This document shows positions 9,801 to 23,958 of a stretch of DNA of 64,000 nt, piece after piece (within the stretch, counting starts at the first letter, position 1; every line of letters starts with the position of its first letter). The stretch lies in NCBI RefSeq assembly GCF_019578655.1, contig NC_063260.1, forward strand, positions 28,792,888 through 28,856,887. Reading direction: 5' to 3'. A model generated the notes under the pieces. It did no database searches, was not told where the DNA came from, and saw only the letters and a list, made by a program, of their open reading frames with translations. The stretch is from Ricinus communis. Lineage: Eukaryota > Streptophyta > Magnoliopsida > Malpighiales > Euphorbiaceae. A program made the translations under genes and the position numbers.

Positions 9801-9807
9801 GCTCTCG

Positions 9808-10959
9808 TTAGTGTTCTTCCCTTTCTTCGACCAACGCAGAGAGCTTACTTTTCGTAGGGCATTCTCTTGCCTTATGCGGTCTATCGCAGAAGAAACACTT
9901 GAGACGTAGCTTGTCTCCACCTTTGTCATTCTTGTTGCCATGGTTGCCTCCCTCTCTGGGCTTGTCAAACCTGCAGGAGCCTTCATTTTTGTGGTGGCGG
10001 TCTCCCCTAACTCTTTCCATTGCCGTTTCTATCTTGGCTAGCCTGTGCTTGTTTTGCCTCCTTATCTCTATCAGGGATTCGATCACGGCAATGGCAGTGT
10101 TAAGATCTTGGACACCACGGTGCTCTAACTCTAACCTTGCCTAAATCTGCAATCCATCTGTGAACACAAATAAGGCTTCTTCATCGGTATAGTTGGGGAT
10201 CTGAAAGAGCGTGTCTGTGAATTCTTTAACATACTCCTTGATGCTTCACGTATGTGCGAGTCGCCACAACTTGGCCCTTGCTTCTCTAGTAGCATTTTTG
10301 GGGTAGAACTGTTTCTTCAGATCTTCCTTGAATTCTCCCCACGAATTGATGGTGCATGTTCCTTTCACTATGTCATCACTCCTCCTTCTCCACCACAATA
10401 TTACGGTATCTAGGGCGGAAGAGTGCGGCAGCGTCAACCTTTTTGGCTTTTTCTACTAAGCCAAGTGCCTTGAAGTATTACTCCAAGCTCCATAGGAAGT
10501 TATCAATTTCCTTCGCATTCCTTGAGCCTTTATAAGCTTTAGGCTTCGAAACATCTATCTTTGATGGAGTAGAGACTACCATAGGCACGCTTTCGCCTCC
10601 CTGGATAGCTGCCTTCTTGCAGAGGATAAGCTTTTTCTCTGTTGCTAATAACCTAGCAACCATCCCATTAAGCGTTTCCCTCAACGTTGCAGCCTTGGTA
10701 AGGAGAGTTCCTCCATTGTCTTGGCTTGTTCTTGACACTTGGAAACCCTTTCGTTCAAGGCAACTTGCATCCCTTCTTGAAGCTCTTCTCTCCCATTATT
10801 GAGCTCCTCGATGCGTTGCTCTAAGTCCCTGAACGTATCCGGCCATAGTTAGCTCGGTGGCTTTAACGCTTCCGGTTGGTCCTTCACAACCTCACTATGA
10901 GGTTGCCTTACCTCCTTGGTAACTCTGGTAGCCTCACTTGCTCCCGATGTCTTTGCCAT
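9808..10959 (-). pseudogene. Gag region of the chromovirus
   Basis: A start MAKTSGASEATRVTKE is seen at 10,959. It is followed by a coiled-coil-prone segment, the gag core (ILWWRRRSDDI...FKEDLKKQFYP) near 10,250-10,440, and a nucleic-acid-binding zinc knuckle CFFCDRPHKARECP near 9,860-9,905, which fits C-x2-C-x4-H-x4-C. Frames switch near 10,470 and 10,200, so the protein is broken. Confidence 0.8.
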
Positions 10960-10988
10960 TTCACTTCTTCAAGAATCGTGCTAACCTT

Positions 10989-10998
10989 GCTCTGATAC
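10989..10998 (-). other. Primer-binding site (initiator tRNA-Met type)
   Basis: Next to the 5' LTR the minus strand reads TTAGTATCAGAGC. The block GTATCAGAGC equals the core of the usual TGGTATCAGAGC site, complementary to the 3' end of initiator tRNA-Met. The base before it is changed from G to A. This supports the element's orientation. Confidence 0.75.
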
Positions 10999-11002
10999 TA
11001 AC

Positions 11003-11368
11003 TGTCACAGGCTTGGTCTTTCTACCAACGAACCATGCGACACTAGCTACTTTCTACACGCAGACAAGTAAGCTAGTTAGCCTTACTCTTCGAATGCTAG
11101 GCAAAATGCTAGCTAAGATAGTCAGTCTTACCCCGCATCCTCAATGGACGGTAAGGATACATTTGATCTAATGGCTAAGATTAAGTATCTATAATGTTCT
11201 ATACAATTTCATATTTATCTACATATTCTACATACTTCCAGATGATTCTAGAATGTTCTAGAAGGTTCCAGAATGTTCTAGAATCTTCCATTGCCTTTCA
11301 AGGCACTCTGAAAACATCTTGGGCCTTTGAACCTTCATGTTGCTAGGAGAGACCTGTAGGCTATGACA
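11003..11368 (-). repeat. 5' LTR of the chromovirus (366 bp, internally deleted)
   Basis: Starts TGTCACAGGC and ends GCTATGACA. It matches the other LTR at both ends but lacks about 130 internal bases. The missing part includes a TATA-like stretch present in the other copy. The numerous substitutions between the LTRs point to an old insertion. Confidence 0.85.
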
Positions 11369-14300
11369 GTATGTATTCAGATCTTGAGTTTCAGCGAGTT
11401 GGATTCAATTTTTTTTCTTTCAATAATAAAAGTGTAAGTTGAGAGATCATTATTTATGTTTGATGGAATCGCATTCAATTTTTAGGTAAAAGCACACAAA
11501 AATGTCATGTGATTTAACCTTTACACTTAAAAGAGTGTAATTTTTTTTAATAAAAAAAATTACTATATGGTTTAATTTTTTTTATATTTTTACTACCTTA
11601 CAAACTAATAATTTTATAATAAAATTACTTATTAAGTAATTTAGCACATAACTAATTATATTGAATTTATGTTAAATAGAACTAACATATTTTTTTAATT
11701 TATTAGAAATAAAATAAAATATTTTTAAAATAAAATTATAATATTTTTAGGAGTATTCTGATAGTTGATTTATCGATAAATCACTGATAGAATAATTTTA
11801 TTATTAAAATAAATATTGTACTAATATTAAGTCATAGAAATCTAAAAATATTAATTTGTAAAATAGTAAGAATGTAAGAAAACTAAGTCACTGGTATCTT
11901 TTTTATCGTGAAAAAAACTACAGACTTTTAAGTGTAAAGTGCTGTAAGATATATATATTTTTTTTTTTTGCTTTTTCTCAAATTTTAAGTTATTTGTGCA
12001 TGTTAGGGAGTGAAAAAGATCTCTGGGTTTTATTTCTATAACCAATGATTTGAAGGTATGAGGTTTTCTTTTTCTAACATGTATTCCTTCTAGCGCTTTG
12101 TATTTTTTGAGGTAAGAAAGAAAGTTGGTAGCTTTTTCATTTTCTAGTTTTGTTCCTGACTTTTTGTTTCATGGTTAAATATTTTTTTCCTTCTCATTTC
12201 TTTTTTAAAAGAAAAAGAAAAAGTGGTCTTTAGGTGTGTGGGTTACAATGAAGTCTCATTTGTGCTGGAAAAGGCTCAAAATGATAGTTTTACTTGAACG
12301 TAAGAGTGAAATAAAAGAGAAAAAGATTGTTCTTTCATCAACAATTAGTTGAGATAGTCACTTTTCATTTTCAAAATCGGATGTCACGACTCATTATATA
12401 TAGTTTTTCCTTTTGCGATCTTTGTGTTTAGGTAGACTGATCAGTTTAGGCAAAGGGAAGAATTGGCGCCCTCCCTGAGCAAGCAGAGAAGGAAATTGCT
12501 GAAACCTTACCAACCCAAGTTGTTGAACCTATGAGTTACGCCTTTAGGGGACACTATGGTAACTTAATTGGTTTATGATCCTCCTTCGAAAGGGGTGTAG
12601 GAAGATTGGTAGGGCTTAATACTCTTTGTGTTTGGAATAGGTAAACTGGGCAAAAAAAAGAAAGGGTGACGCTTATTAAACAAAGCAACATGTGGGGCCA
12701 CCATGTATAGTTGTAGTTTATGTTGTACTATTGGTTATTGCTCTGGTTACCAATGACCCCAATCTATTTATGGCAACCACCCCTACTAAAAAGCAGATGG
12801 AGATGTGCACTTAGAAAAGACAGATGAAAAATAACCTATCCTAAGAGTCTGGCATTGGTTTGTGGGTCTATGACGGTAGAAGGCCTTAGCTAACGTCCAA
12901 ATCAGGGGAAAGCTATCGGCTGAGGTCTTTTTACTTGATCAATCCTTCTTAAATTATATCTTTGCTAAAAGAATTACTTTTGTAGTTTCTTATATAAAGA
13001 TTCAGGAAAATATGCAGATCTTGGCTTATACAAGTAAATGGTTGATTTAACTCCAAAATGGCAATTTCCTTTAACCCTAGCATCTTCTCAAATTTTGAGC
13101 TTATGGACGGTGATGTATTTTTTCCCTGGCATCTCTTTCTTTTGGGTTTATTTTATTTTTTAATTGAGGATAATGTCGTGTTTTTTTTTATTTTTTTCCT
13201 ACTGAATCATTCGGTTCAGTTATTTCTTTTTGTAGATTCGGTTTTCATTTTAGATATTTTAAAATTTGAAATTACACCATTTAGGTTCGGTTTTTCATCA
13301 AAAGTTCAATTTAACTGAAATAATCTAAATTTTAAATTATTTAGTAAGAGATATTTTTATTAATATTATAAAATTTAACTTTCAAAGTTATTTTAGATTC
13401 GGTTTAGTTATTGTGATTTATCATCCTATTCGATTCAGTTTAGATCATTCTCATAAAATTCGATTAATTCAGTTCAATCAATTCACTTTAATTTTAAATT
13501 TGATTTGATTTAGTTTATTTTCAAAATTGGTTCCGTTTATTTAATAGAACTGGTTCGATTTTATTTTAAACCGACACAACCAAATGCTCACCCTTAACTA
13601 TTTTCACCCTTTTTAACGTTATTTTAACTCTATCTTCACCTTTCTCAATTTTCATTCCAATTTCTAGAGTTCATCTCGGAAATAAGAAGGAATCTGAGAA
13701 AAAAGAGAAGGGTTGAATATAATACATGGTCCCATGTAATTTGGCACATCAGTTGAGGAAAGACGAACACTAGCTAAGAATGAAAGACCTGTTTAATAAA
13801 GGGCTTTTAATGCTGATAAAGCCTAGAAATATGTTTATTTGCACCAAAAGAATTGATTGAGGGCTTATTGCTCTTGTACCAAACATTAGAAGTGTATCTG
13901 CAGATTTTCCCGATTACATTAGAGGAATGCATTTAATATGCTTCTTGTATGGACACATGGTGAATCTGCCTCCTAAATTTATGTCCAACAGTGAATAGAT
14001 TTAATTTAAATTTTTTTAGTAAATAGCTTTTTGAATTCATGTTTAAGTATTAAATACATCTAATTTAATTTTTTTCATCAAATAGTCCATATACTTACAT
14101 TCAAGGGTCAATTAAATTTAAATCTAAAATATTTTAAATATATTATTGTATAGCACATCACTAGATATTATTAGTAAATTAATGAAATTAATATTATTTT
14201 TAATTTTATAATTTAATTAAAATTTTATCATTTAAAAAAATTTAAATTAGATGTATTTAATCATTGAATTTAAATTTATGAAATTATTTGTTAAAAAAAT

Positions 14301-14564
14301 TTAAATTGAATATATTTGATTTTTGGACATTAACAGCCCTTTGTCCTTTCTTGTAATGAGCGGCAAGTCTTTATAATTAATAAGGAAATTATGTTTCCCA
14401 TGTCAATGTCAAAGTGTCTAGAACTAGTATGTATTAACTAAGAAAAATCAAAATGAAAGGAAACTAAAAGATGAAAAATATGAAAAATACAATTTTTTTT
14501 TATTGTAGCTTGGCTCAAACTGAAAGGAAAGTCTCCTGAGATAAAACGTAAGAAAAGAATTCTG
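11369..14564. other. Intergenic, AT-rich, scraps only
   Basis: Mostly AT-rich. From about 12,400 to 12,950 the composition is more balanced, with TTGGCGCC near 12,463; this may be a retroelement scrap but no coding domain is visible. From about 13,195 to 13,570 there are repeated TTCGGTTCAGTT/TTCGATTCAG motifs forming an irregular short repeat field. No gene is supported. Confidence 0.5.
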
Positions 14565-16423
<1,859 letters not shown>

Positions 16424-16530
16424 TGGAGAAACTTATGTAAAGAAGATGACAATAGCTGGCTAGCCAAGATTTTAGTTTTGACTGCATGGGAGATGGAGAG
16501 GAGTACTCTTGTCATGCATAGCAACACATC

Positions 16531-16540
16531 TCATTTATAG
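16531..16540 (-). promoter_or_regulatory. TATA box of the peroxidase gene
   Basis: The minus strand reads CTATAAATGA about 110 bases upstream of the peroxidase ATG, preceded by GGGCC. Position and sequence fit a plant TATA box. The start site was not determined. Confidence 0.5.
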
Positions 16541-17943
16541 GCCCAAGAAAGTAACATCAACTTGACAAATGATTTCTTTTCTTGTTCCTTTTGAAGGTAT
16601 TCAAACCAACTTATCCTGAATAAATTCCAAAGTTGATACAACTAATTCTGCCTAACTTCAATCCCTTCATGAATTTCTGTGTTATATATAGTTAAAGAAT
16701 TGGGTTTGATATAAATATGAAGCAACGAGTATCAGAATGACAAATCATCAAGGGGTATTAATTCGGATTGGTCAATTTGACATTTCAAATTTAATGATCT
16801 TATTTTGTATTACTAATGCATAGATTTGTTTCCTTTAGAGATAATTATTCTCTCCATCTCATTTTCGATAGTGATATTTTTCGTTCATTTAAAAGGTTAT
16901 TTTCTTTTTAAATTATTAATTGAGAAAATACATATTTATGTCTCTAAATTTTGATTATTTAGTCAAATATTTGAATTTATTTTTTGTAATAATTTAACAA
17001 TTTTAACATGTGTCTTTATTCAATGCGTTAACATGTACTACATAAAAATATTTAAATATTATCAAAAAATAAAATTTAAATATATGTTACGTTAAATTGA
17101 AAATTAAAAGTACTTAGATATTAAAAAAATAAAATTTAAGTGTCTATTAAATTAAATAAAATATTAAAATATTAAATTGACCAATCGATAAAAATTCAAA
17201 AACGTAATATGTATTTAGCCATATCAATTCAATAGTTCACTATTAAAAATACTCTTCATCACTTGACATCAATACGACTCGTTTAGTAAAAACAGAATTT
17301 AACAAGAGTATTTAAAAAAGAAAATAGTAAAAGATTAATATCATTAATTTAGAAATTCTAAAATTTATTAATTTATATGTCAAATAGAAATAGACTGTCA
17401 AAATGGGACTCGGACAAGTAAAAGCTTCAGGTATTAATTCATAAAAATTAAAAACTAAAGCCATATACGCCTAGCTTCATGCACTTCCATCAAAATGAGA
17501 GACCACAAAATTGAAAGCAATGGAAACATTGTTAGTATTAATAAAAAAAATTGTAATATTCATCAAAATGGGAAACCTCAAACATTTTGCTTGAAAGAAT
17601 GCACTAAAAATATTAGCAGTCGATCAAGCCAATTTAAAGACATCTATAAAGACATCTACTTGTAAAAATTATATAATAAGAATATTTTAAAAAACTAAAA
17701 AGAACAAAAAAAAAAAAGGAAACAGGAGAAGGAACAGAAAGGAATGTATTGATTTTCCTATCTTGTGTACTTTTTGGAACCTAAAGTCTACATCTGACCA
17801 CCTTCGTTGTGATAACCTATGAAAAAAATAAAAGGAACCGCCGCCACCATTGGATATCAAATTCAATGGCTAATGGAAAATTTGACCTTAATCATAGCTG
17901 AAGCCTGAATGGAGGAGGAAGCCAGCTCCAACAACTTTGGCCT
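16541..17943. other. Intergenic between peroxidase promoter and PRS 3' end
   Basis: Strongly AT-rich sequence with no coding or RNA signal. About 17,700-17,943 probably includes the 3' UTR of the PRS gene, inferred from position only. Confidence 0.5.
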
Positions 17944-20775
17944 TCACTGAGAAATGCTACTGACGGAGCTACCAACATGTATACGCCAAATCGTCTCACC
18001 CAACAGTCTAGCTACTGAAAGAACAGTCAACTGAGGGAAATAGTTTTTCTCAACCACTGGAATTGTATTTGTAACGATCACTTCTTGAAATCGGCCGCTT
18101 GACAACCTCTCAATCGCAGGAGGGCTACCAAGAAAATATATACATTTATATATATAAATAAATTGTACTTACCGGTACATGTCCATTTTAACAATGTACA
18201 TTTAATGAAAATTGAGACCCTAAAAGAATAAGGGTATGCGAAACAGTCTCATGAAAAGTTCTGTGAATTTCCAAGAAATTTTACTTTTAAAAGGGTTCTT
18301 GCAAATTGGCATTTGTGGGAATTACTTTCGCGGGAGAAGAAGATGATAACAGCATTTGAGATATGGTGAAGTTGGGCGGTGGCATTTAGATGAAAAAACC
18401 AAGAACAGGACTTAACAAAAAAAAACCTAATAAACCAAAATCTAATATCTTAAGTGAAATTAATACCTGAAAACAGCATGCGTGCAGCACGCATAGACTG
18501 CCCTAGCCCCTTCTTGATGTAAAAGGTCTGCTCCTTTTGTAATTGTTCCTAAGCAATTTAATGGTTAAACCATAATTAAATAGAAGTGTCCGAATCATAG
18601 TAGACAGACCCCTCTAATATTATTTACCATGCATGATATATGCATGTAAAAGCTCATCTTTACCACTAGGTCGAGACTATTACATTAAGGTGTAACAAAA
18701 TGTGGAAGTTGATCTATGAACAAAGCAAAACAAAACCCAAAATATTAAGAAAAAAAATCAATTAGCACAAAAGTAAAGATGCCTATGAATTTAAAAGTTA
18801 AACGACAACCATGCAGAAGTATTCTTTTAATGATATAAAAATTCAGATTAGAGGGGTAAAACAAGAGAAATTGTCAAGGAATCAAATTCAAAGTTATCCA
18901 AGCATTTTCAACAATCAGTTTTTTTGAAAATAAAAAAAAATAAAAAAGAAATAAAAAGAATTCAGTTTTCATTTCCAAATTTTCTTTTGCCTTTTTCTCT
19001 CTTCTTCAATTTACATGTGCTACTGAAAGGAGTTAGTTATAATTGGACTTTACTAACAAAGATTGCCTACCAGCAGTGTCAATCATGTCATCCAACATAA
19101 CCGCAACCTTTCCTTTAACATCACCAATCAGGTTCATCACCTGCAACATTGAGGACATTGCGAGTTAAACAGGTACGTAACTAACTACATATGCATCCGG
19201 TAGCTTAAAGAGATAATGCCGGAAGAGGTTTGTGTAGCAGTTACCTCAGCAATATTGTGTTCTTGACGCCTTTTGTCGACAATAGCTAAAGGGGCATCAG
19301 ACAACTTTTTAGCAAAAGATCGTGCTCTTGCAACTCCACCAACATCAGGGGAAACAACTACCAGCTCATTAGAACGAATTCCCTTGCTTGTTATATACTC
19401 AAGAATCACATGCTAAAGCACCAGAAGAAGCAATAGAATTATATCAGTGAATACACCATGGCTGAGAGTGAAAAGTCAAAATATATTACTGAATACACCG
19501 TTGTTGAGAGTGAGAGTGAAAAGTTAAAACTATGAAATAATTACCTCACAGATCGCCTGGTCCACAGGGATATCAAAGTAACCTAACGACTGCCCAGAAT
19601 GAATATCACAAACAAGAACACGATTTGCACCTGCTTCAGTGATAAGGTTTGCAACAAGTTTGGCAGCAATGGATTCACGACAACTAGTCTGCAATTAATA
19701 GAAAGTGTGGATGATAAAGTAGATAAGATTTTTAGCATCTCAAAAATCAGGTTGAGGTCTGTATACGTTTCCAGGGTTTTTATTGCCTTAAAAAGATAAA
19801 TTCAAAAAACTAGTGAGATCTCGAAACTAATGATGAGAAATTAACCTGGAAACCAGAATCTTTGTGAGAAAAAAAAAAAAGATTAAAGGGGAGTGAGATG
19901 TGAAAAAAAGAAATTACAAGTACTTATTCATTGGTGGTAATTCACAAGGTTTGCACACTTATGTTCATAGCTTATGATCTGCAGATATACAAGGCATAAA
20001 GGACTTGCCTTTCTATCGGCTCTGGCATATCCAAAATAGGGAATGACAGCAGTGATAGTCTTGGCAGAAGCTCTTCTACATGCATCTATCATGATCAAAA
20101 GCTCCATGAGATTCTCATTCGCTGGAGGACAGGTGGGCTGCAATAGATACACATCACATCCTCTAACACTCTCTTTCAATTGAAGATAAATTTCACCATC
20201 AGCAAATCGTTTTGTGTTGATCATTCCCAGTTCCAACCCCAAACTCGAGGCAATTTCCTGGGAGGGTTCCAGCATCCAATAATAAAGATCAAACATATAA
20301 CCAGAGAACGTTCTTAATATGTTTTGAGACCCTTATAACTATAAATTTAAAAATTATAATTAATTATTTAATTTACCTGAGAAAGAGAGGGGTTAGCTGA
20401 GCCAGAAAACAATTTCATTCCTGAAACACTTCTGTCGACAGAATTCTCCATATGTGCAGATTCCAAGAACTTCGGTAGTGTCATCCGTTTATCAATGATA
20501 GGACTATGAGCCATGTCACATCTCTATCATCATCATCATAATATTATTATTATTTTTATTTTTATTGTATCGTATACGTGTCACTAAACAAACAAATAAA
20601 ATATAAAATAAAATAAAGAAAAACTTACGACGCTTCTGAGAGAGAGTAGTCGAGAGCGAGAGCTGTTGCAAGCTATGGATACTCGACAGGTTAAACGAGA
20701 ATGTGAGGACCGCGACGACGATGATAAAAACGACGGCTTTGCAGGAGACGCAAAGGGCATTGATGACAAACCCAT
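17944..20775 (-). CDS. PRS: Ribose-phosphate pyrophosphokinase (PRPP synthase), plastid type
   Basis: Eight exons: 20775-20629, 20523-20377, 20257-20009, 19688-19545, 19412-19245, 19140-19071, 18548-18467 and 18124-17944, giving 395 residues. Residues 1 to about 49 are Ser/Arg-rich and look like a plastid transit peptide. RFADGE and YARADRK belong to the N-terminal phosphoribosyltransferase-like domain. [10 protein letters not shown] (301-310) is the PRPP-binding loop. The enzyme makes PRPP from ribose-5-phosphate and ATP for nucleotide, His and Trp synthesis. Exon 3 joins exon 4 through a GC-AG intron (AAG|GCAAGT). Exon 4 begins [10 protein letters not shown], where other plant PRS proteins read TQGRESIAAK in my memory. 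PRS1, PRS2 and PRS5 cannot be told apart here. Confidence 0.95.
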
Positions 20776-21657
20776 CTGAATTAAGGTTTGATGAAGACGC
20801 CGGCGTTTGTTGTTGGTTTATGTTATGCCTTTGACTATTACCAGTACTAATATTTTCTCCATATTCATTCTGTGCTAGTCGTTTGTGTTTTATAGAATTG
20901 GAAGTTCTCTAATCCATATTGTATAAGGATTTTACCAAATTCTTAGTTCTTTATTTTATAAGATACGTGGTATCATATCTTAATTATTGCATCCCCAAAG
21001 TACGTTGATTTACATTAGGTTTTCAACTAAATTTAATCTTAGATAAAAAAAATTAAAGGTTTAAACTCAATTACTAATAAATTAATTGTCTAAATTATAT
21101 AATACATTTTAATTTGAAATAATAGCATATATAATTAATTAAATGGAGATGGAGATGGAGAGCACGATGTGGCTATATGTATTGAAATAGAATTTGACAA
21201 GTTAAACTTATAACAGACTCTTGGTTAATGCTCAGATGTCAATAATCTCCTCCACCTTATTATGCTCTTCTTCTCAGGCACTCCTTTCTCTCTCTCTGCA
21301 TTAAAAGCTGTTATTTCTATGTCACAAAAATCAGCTTCTTTCAGTTTGTTTATACAAGTTATGGATTTTAGTCATGAAGATTCACCGGCACTGATGTTAA
21401 TTCTATAATCTTGGGAAAGTGGGCTTTGTTTAGTCTCTCTTGTCAGTTTTACACTTGTGGGTTTTTGAATTAGTTAAAAATGCCATCAGTAAATGATTGT
21501 GATTTAAATACTAATGATAATAGTTGAAAAAGAAAAAAAAAAAAAAGGATTCTGCCCACAGGAGTTACTAGCCTTGGCATACCAAAGAACTTACAGCGGG
21601 GCTTTGAGCGAGCGAGAGCCATTGCAGGTTAAAGAGACAGGTTCCATGGTGCCTACT
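20776..21657. other. Upstream region of PRS and intergenic
   Basis: AT-rich. It probably contains the PRS promoter, but no clear TATA box is placed. A poly-A rich stretch lies near 21,530. No gene is seen. Confidence 0.4.
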
Positions 21658-22390
21658 GTCACAGGGTCAAATTTTGATCACAAATTTTCTGCCTGTGTGG
21701 CAACCAAGTCTAATACTTGGTTCAGCCGACCAACACTTTCATAGTATTACGATTTTCCAGTAATTATCCAAGCACACACAATTGTAATCAGTACACAATA
21801 ATTTATAGGAATCACTCTCAACCTTAATCATTCACAATAATAAGAAAACACATCACGGGACTCCTCATACAAAAATTTCCAAAGGCACATTACTGCCTAT
21901 TTATAGACAAGGCATTACAAGGGAAGTTACATGGGATTATTACAAGGCAGTAATGGCAGTCGACACCCCCAACTGCCTAGGGACTTGATCAATTGCATCC
22001 TTATCAGATTAGGTTAACTGTTTCTTGCCATGTTGGCAATTTGCCATACCATGTCTGAAATCCACCCAACTTAGCCTTAGAGATAACTGCCCAAGCCAGC
22101 CAGCCTGCCCACTTGTCATGTTGTCTGCCTCCCACATGTTGCACAGTCTACTTCCAACATTCCACATCTGTATGCTCACACCAGTGGCTGCTTAACATCT
22201 TGCTAAAGTCAGCCTGCACGCCAGTGCATCACCCAAGTCAGCCCAACATACTGCTCAGGCTAGGCAGCCTACCCGCTGCCTTGTTTACCCATATTGCTTC
22301 GCATGCCTACCTGCATGCCTGTTTGGCTTGCTGCTTGGGAGCAATGTGCTAATCCCTCGCCCATAGCCTTGCCCACAAACTCAAAGGCCT
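21658..22390 (-). mobile_element. Probable LTR or solo-LTR remnant
   Basis: Begins TGTCACAGGG, the same terminal motif as the chromovirus LTR. Inside, the minus strand reads CTATAAATAGGCAG near 21,905, a promoter-like TATA box. The segment is more GC-rich than its surroundings and codes for nothing. I could not place the far end with a matching ACA terminus or a target duplication, so the end coordinate is approximate. Confidence 0.35.
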
Positions 22391-23029
22391 AAACACCCAA
22401 TATTATACTGTTATCTTGTTCACCTTTAAATTTATCTCAAATGAATTTAATCATAACTATTAAATCAACAAAGTTTTAGGAAAAAAAAAAGAAGAAGAAA
22501 GAATTGAGTTGAAGCGTCTTACTTGATTGTGATGAACTCTTTTGCAAAATTTCAAGGCTGCATTAGCTATCTCATTCTCTCCTTCACAGTGGTCAAGGAG
22601 TAATTTCTTGTAAACCTTCCGTTGGTTTGTACAATTTTTCAAATGATATCAATCCATTCATGAAAAAACTTGAAAACTTTTAAGAAATATCTAAAATTAA
22701 TTAAAAAAAAATTATTTTTACTGTGTAAATTTAAAAAAAAAAAATACTATTTTTTAATTTTTTTTTTAAAAAATACAGTGTGGTTTTTTTATTTTTCTTT
22801 AGTTATTGTTTTTATTTTTCTTTGGGTTTCTTTTTGTTGTTAAAAAATAACCAAAGAAAAACTAAAAAAACAATACCATATTTTTGAAAAAAAAAAGTCA
22901 AAAGAATATATCTTTGACATTTTTATACAATAAAAATATTTAAAACAAATTTACACCGCATTTTTTGATAAAAAATAAAAATAATATGAATATTTTTGTT
23001 ATTTTTCCAAAAAAACTTGCACCGAAACA
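22391..23029. other. Intergenic with one exon-like scrap
   Basis: Contains a short open minus-strand stretch (22,500-22,640) ending in a donor-like CAA|GTAAGA. I do not recognise the peptide. The rest is poly-A/poly-T rich, with an imperfect inverted repeat near 22,740-22,890. Confidence 0.4.
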
Positions 23030-23340
23030 GCATTTCTAAGCCACCATACTTGGGCTTGGACATTGGAGCAAAAAGGGCTTTTCTAGCCAAGCTATGGGCT
23101 ACCCAATACAATTCCCGATAATAGTGGTGTTTATGGCTTGTTGGTTAAGAGTGGCAACGTTGAAGTCATTCAACTGAAGATGAAGATGGATAGTTAGCTC
23201 GGGATGTTGCTCTTTTGGCAATGGAGGTAATATGGTTGATTTTTTTTTAAGCGGATTGCTAACTCGGTTCCACATGCTTTAACCAAATTGGGTACTTCTT
23301 ATTGAGGATGAATGCCCTTTATGGCTTCTTATTGGGACTT
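23030..23340 (+). pseudogene. LINE-type RNase H domain relic
   Basis: The plus strand reads LGLDIGAKRAFLAKLWA, like the I-x-x-x-x-A-F-x-A-E-L-W-A motif of plant RVT_3 RNase H. Then KRIANSVPHALTKLGTS follows, like the terminal R-x-A-N-x-V-A-H-x-L-A-K motif. Stops and frame changes lie between. It is a decayed fragment of a non-LTR retrotransposon. Confidence 0.5.
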
Positions 23341-23958
23341 TACTTTGTTTTACTTCTACTCTTTTTCTTTTGCAAGACTTTATCACACTGAATTCTTTTC
23401 TTGCAAAGGATTTTAACGAGACAATTTTAAGGTAAAGGTTTGTATTTCTCATTTAATGATGCCCTTATATTCCTTTTAAGAAAAACAAAAATATGATGCT
23501 CACGATTTTACAAACCGACTGCATAATCCTGCTTTCGTCTCAAAATGGTAGCAACTTTGTATAATTCTCTTGAATCACTGGCCCTGTAATATTTGATGTT
23601 TCAGGAAACCGAGTTAAGGGTTATATGTATTTGTCTATTGAGAGACCAGTATTTCTTCTACCTTGTTAATGTTGTCTTTGATTCCCTGTTTGAAATATAA
23701 ATGCATGTAAGAAAAGCTAAATATATTGCTAAAAATCAAAAAGCAACCAACAATAATGTTTTCAAAGCAATACAACTCAACTATGAACTCAAAATACCAC
23801 ATAATATAATTTGCATGTTAGATGATCACCAACTCTGCTGAGTACCTATATTTAATCACTTCGTCCTAATATGATTTCTATAGTCATTATAAACTTTAGT
23901 TCCCTAATTACATGTACAAGATTCAAGGAAGTTTAATTACCTTGTATCTCCTAAGGCA
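23341..23958. other. Intergenic / 3' flank of the 5-phosphatase gene
   Basis: AT-rich. The part nearest 23,958 should include the 3' UTR of the gene on the minus strand. No coding or RNA signal is seen. Confidence 0.4.

Larger units (their letters stand above)
5927..11368 (-). mobile_element. Decayed Ty3/gypsy LTR retrotransposon (chromovirus)
   Basis: The element is about 5.4 kb, bounded by LTRs that start TGTCAC and end TGACA, and flanked by GTAT on both sides (5,923-5,926 and 11,369-11,372), a probable target-site duplication. Reading on the minus strand it holds PBS, gag with a CCHC knuckle, protease, reverse transcriptase, RNase H, integrase and a C-terminal chromodomain, in the order of Ty3/gypsy elements. 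The chromodomain places it among chromoviruses. Its small size would suit a Reina-like clade, which is an inference. Frameshifts and stops break every domain boundary, so it is not autonomous. Confidence 0.92.

Noticed and set aside
9528..9986. A 152-codon minus-strand frame and its plus-strand counterparts
   Set aside because: They are shadow frames of the gag-protease region; only the DTGA-containing frame makes sense.
12400..12950. Possible second LTR element with a TTGGCGCC primer-site-like motif
   Set aside because: The motif does not continue like a known primer-binding site, and neither paired LTRs nor coding domains are visible.
22460..22642. Minus-strand exon-like frame ending in a good splice donor
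   Set aside because: No partner exons, no recognisable domain and a position next to LTR-like sequence; the donor alone is not enough.
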